The notes under the pieces were generated by a model. It was not told the origin of the DNA, did not search any database, and saw nothing but the letters and a program-made list of their open reading frames with translations. A stretch of DNA of 8,039 nucleotides from Candidatus Zixiibacteriota bacterium (lineage in GTDB: Bacteria > Zixibacteria > MSB-5A5 > GN15 > JAAZOE01): assembly GCA_012797915.1 (NCBI GenBank), contig JAAZOE010000071.1, positions 1 through 8,039 on the forward strand, given 5' to 3'. The position numbers were made by a program, and so were the translations under genes. Below, in pieces: positions 6,717-8,039 of the stretch. The stretch's first letter is position 1; the number at the start of each line of letters is the position of its first letter.

Positions 6717-8039
6717 AGAAGGTCGCGGTCATCGGCGGCGGCATTTCCGGTCTGGCGGCGCTGCATTTTCTGGTTTCCCGTCACGGGGCCGATATCGAGC
6801 CTGTCCTTCTGGAAAAAGAGAACCGCCTGGGCGGTACCATCGGCACCGATCGGATCGACGGATACGTGTCGGAATGGGGTCCCAACGGGTTTCTGGATCG
6901 GGTGCCGTTGACCCTGCACCTGGTCGACGAACTGGGAATCAACGACAAGCTGGCTCCGGCCGAATCCCGTTCCGGCAAGCGGTTCATCTATGCCCACGGG
7001 CGCCTTAACGAAATTTCGCCGTCGCCGGTGAAGTTCATGACGTCGCCGTTGTTATCGGTTTTGGGGCGTCTGCGTCTGGCGATGGAGCCGTTTGTCCGGC
7101 AGAAGCGGGACTGGGAGAACGAGGAATCGGTGTTCGATTTTGCCGCCCGGCGGATCGGGCCGGAGGCGGCCCGGACGCTGATCGATCCGATGGTCTCCGG
7201 TATCTTCGGCGGCGATGCCCGACGGCTTTCGCTGGCTTCCTGTTTTCCGATCATGGTGCAGATGGAGAAGGAATATGGTTCGCTGGTCCGTGCGCTGATC
7301 GCCCGGATGCGGCAGGCCAAACGAGCGGGCGGGAAAAAGGCCGGTCCCGCCGGGCCGGCCGGGCATCTGACCTCGTTCGCCGGCGGTCTGCAGACGCTGA
7401 TCGACACGCTGGGGACCCGGTATGCCGCGCGAATCCGGCTTGGTCATGACGTCACGGGGATTTTCCGCGCCGACGGCGGGTACGCGGTCGAATGCGCCAA
7501 TGGTTTCGCGGAGCGGTTCGACGCCGTCATCTGTTCGTCCCCGGCGTATGCCGCGGCGGCGGTGGTCGCCGGTCTGGATCCCGGGGTATCACATATCCTG
7601 AAACAGATTCCATACACGTCCATCGCCGTGGTCTGCCTGGGCTACAAACGGGAGCAGGTCGGGCATGATCTCGACGGTTTCGGATTCATCATTCCGAGGT
7701 TCGAAAAGAAGCGGATCCTGGGAACCATCTGGTCGTCGTCGATTTTCCCCGGTCAGGCGCCGGCGGGAGCGGTCCAGATGCGTACCATGGTGGGCGGGGC
7801 GACCGACCCGGAGGCGGCGTGGATGTCCGACCAGCAATTGCTCGATATCGTCACCGCCGATCTCCGGCCGATGCTGGATATCACCGGGATGCCGTCCTAC
7901 GTCCGCATCTACAAATATGAGCGGGGGATCCCGCAGTTCGTGCTCGGCCATCCGGCCCGCATGGCCGCGATGGATGAACGTCTGTCGCGGTTGCAGGGGC
8001 TGTTCTTCAACGGCAATGCCTACGACGGCGTCGGCCTCA
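6713..8039 (+). CDS. hemY: HemY-type protoporphyrinogen oxidase (FAD), 3'-truncated by window edge
   Basis: This flavoenzyme (also annotated hemG or pgoX) removes six electrons from protoporphyrinogen IX to form protoporphyrin IX, typically with O2 as acceptor and often at the membrane. The frame is open from the ATG at 6713 to the last base, giving 442 residues; family members have about 450-480, so probably only a short C-terminal tail is missing. The N-terminal Rossmann dinucleotide motif is VAVIGGGISGLAAL (GGGISG at 8-13), followed by the acidic LLEKENRLGGTIGT and SEWGPNGFLD, as in the UbiH/MAO-like oxidases. SGIFGGDARRLSL (162-174) and FAGGLQTLIDTL (222-233) are typical of the protoporphyrinogen oxidase family. 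The C-terminal FAD motif FFNGNAYDGVGL ends at the window edge. A Lys/Gly/Ala/Pro-rich stretch at 203-217 looks like a flexible loop. The coproporphyrinogen oxidase CgoX is homologous, but the hemN neighbour favours protoporphyrinogen as substrate. It is translationally coupled to hemH through ATGA; the only upstream SD-like run, GGGAAAG at about 6695-6701, is weak and distant. Confidence 0.93.
   Translation, partial: MKKVAVIGGGISGLAALHFLVSRHGADIEPVLLEKENRLGGTIGTDRIDGYVSEWGPNGFLDRVPLTLHLVDELGINDKLAPAESRSGKRFIYAHGRLNEISPSPVKFMTSPLLSVLGRLRLAMEPFVRQKRDWENEESVFDFAARRIGPEAARTLIDPMVSGIFGGDARRLSLASCFPIMVQMEKEYGSLVRALIARMRQAKRAGGKKAGPAGPAGHLTSFAGGLQTLIDTLGTRYAARIRLGHDVTGIFRADGGYAVECANGFAERFDAVICSSPAYAAAAVVAGLDPGVSHILKQIPYTSIAVVCLGYKREQVGHDLDGFGFIIPRFEKKRILGTIWSSSIFPGQAPAGAVQMRTMVGGATDPEAAWMSDQQLLDIVTADLRPMLDITGMPSYVRIYKYERGIPQFVLGHPARMAAMDERLSRLQGLFFNGNAYDGVGL

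Noticed and set aside
7325..7370. GC-rich, partly palindromic stretch (GCCGGTCCCGCCGGGCCGG) as a possible terminator hairpin
   Set aside because: It lies inside the oxidase gene, has no following T-run, and encodes a Lys/Gly/Ala/Pro-rich loop at a place where I would expect a flexible segment in this family.

Overview
The window is a densely packed, all-plus-strand stretch of a heme (protoheme) biosynthesis operon with a two-component regulatory pair set between its genes. The order is hemL (5' end cut off by the window edge), a sensor histidine kinase, an OmpR-type response regulator, hemE, hemN, hemH, and a HemY-type protoporphyrinogen oxidase gene (3' end cut off). Every junction is an overlap or a gap of at most 16 bases. 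There is no intergenic stretch long enough to hold a promoter, terminator or RNA gene, and I see no mobile element, repeat array, CRISPR or tRNA/rRNA.

Biochemically, HemL makes 5-aminolevulinate from glutamate-1-semialdehyde, which points to the C5 (glutamyl-tRNA) route. The intermediate genes hemA, hemB, hemC and hemD are not in the window and may lie upstream. HemE converts uroporphyrinogen III to coproporphyrinogen III. HemN, a radical SAM enzyme, makes protoporphyrinogen IX without oxygen. The HemY-type FAD oxidase yields protoporphyrin IX, and HemH inserts iron to give protoheme. HemN together with HemH and a HemY-type oxidase indicates the classical protoporphyrin-dependent branch rather than the coproporphyrin-dependent branch of Firmicutes and Actinobacteria.

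The most distinctive element is the kinase/regulator pair at 1200-3262. It is inserted between hemL and hemE with no room for its own promoter, and the regulator's last codons overlap the hemE start by 14 bases. The kinase has two membrane segments flanking an extracytoplasmic sensor of about 150 residues that I do not recognise, no space for a HAMP linker, and an alanine at the H+4 position where HisKA kinases usually carry the Thr/Asn used in phosphatase activity. A link to heme, iron, redox or oxygen sensing is inferred from context only.

The organism is a GC-rich bacterium (about 60% GC by eye, with heavy use of CGG, GTC and CTG). Some wording in HemL (Pro-Ala-Asn-Asn-Gly after the Glu-Pro motif; Pro-Ser-Gly-Tyr-Glu near the C-terminus), HemN (Asn-Phe-Met-Gly-Tyr) and the regulator's winged helix reminds me of Bacteroidota/FCB-group relatives. 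This is a weak impression from memory, not a phylogenetic result. I do not see a wholly new system here. The window is mostly recognisable housekeeping metabolism with an unusual regulatory insertion.
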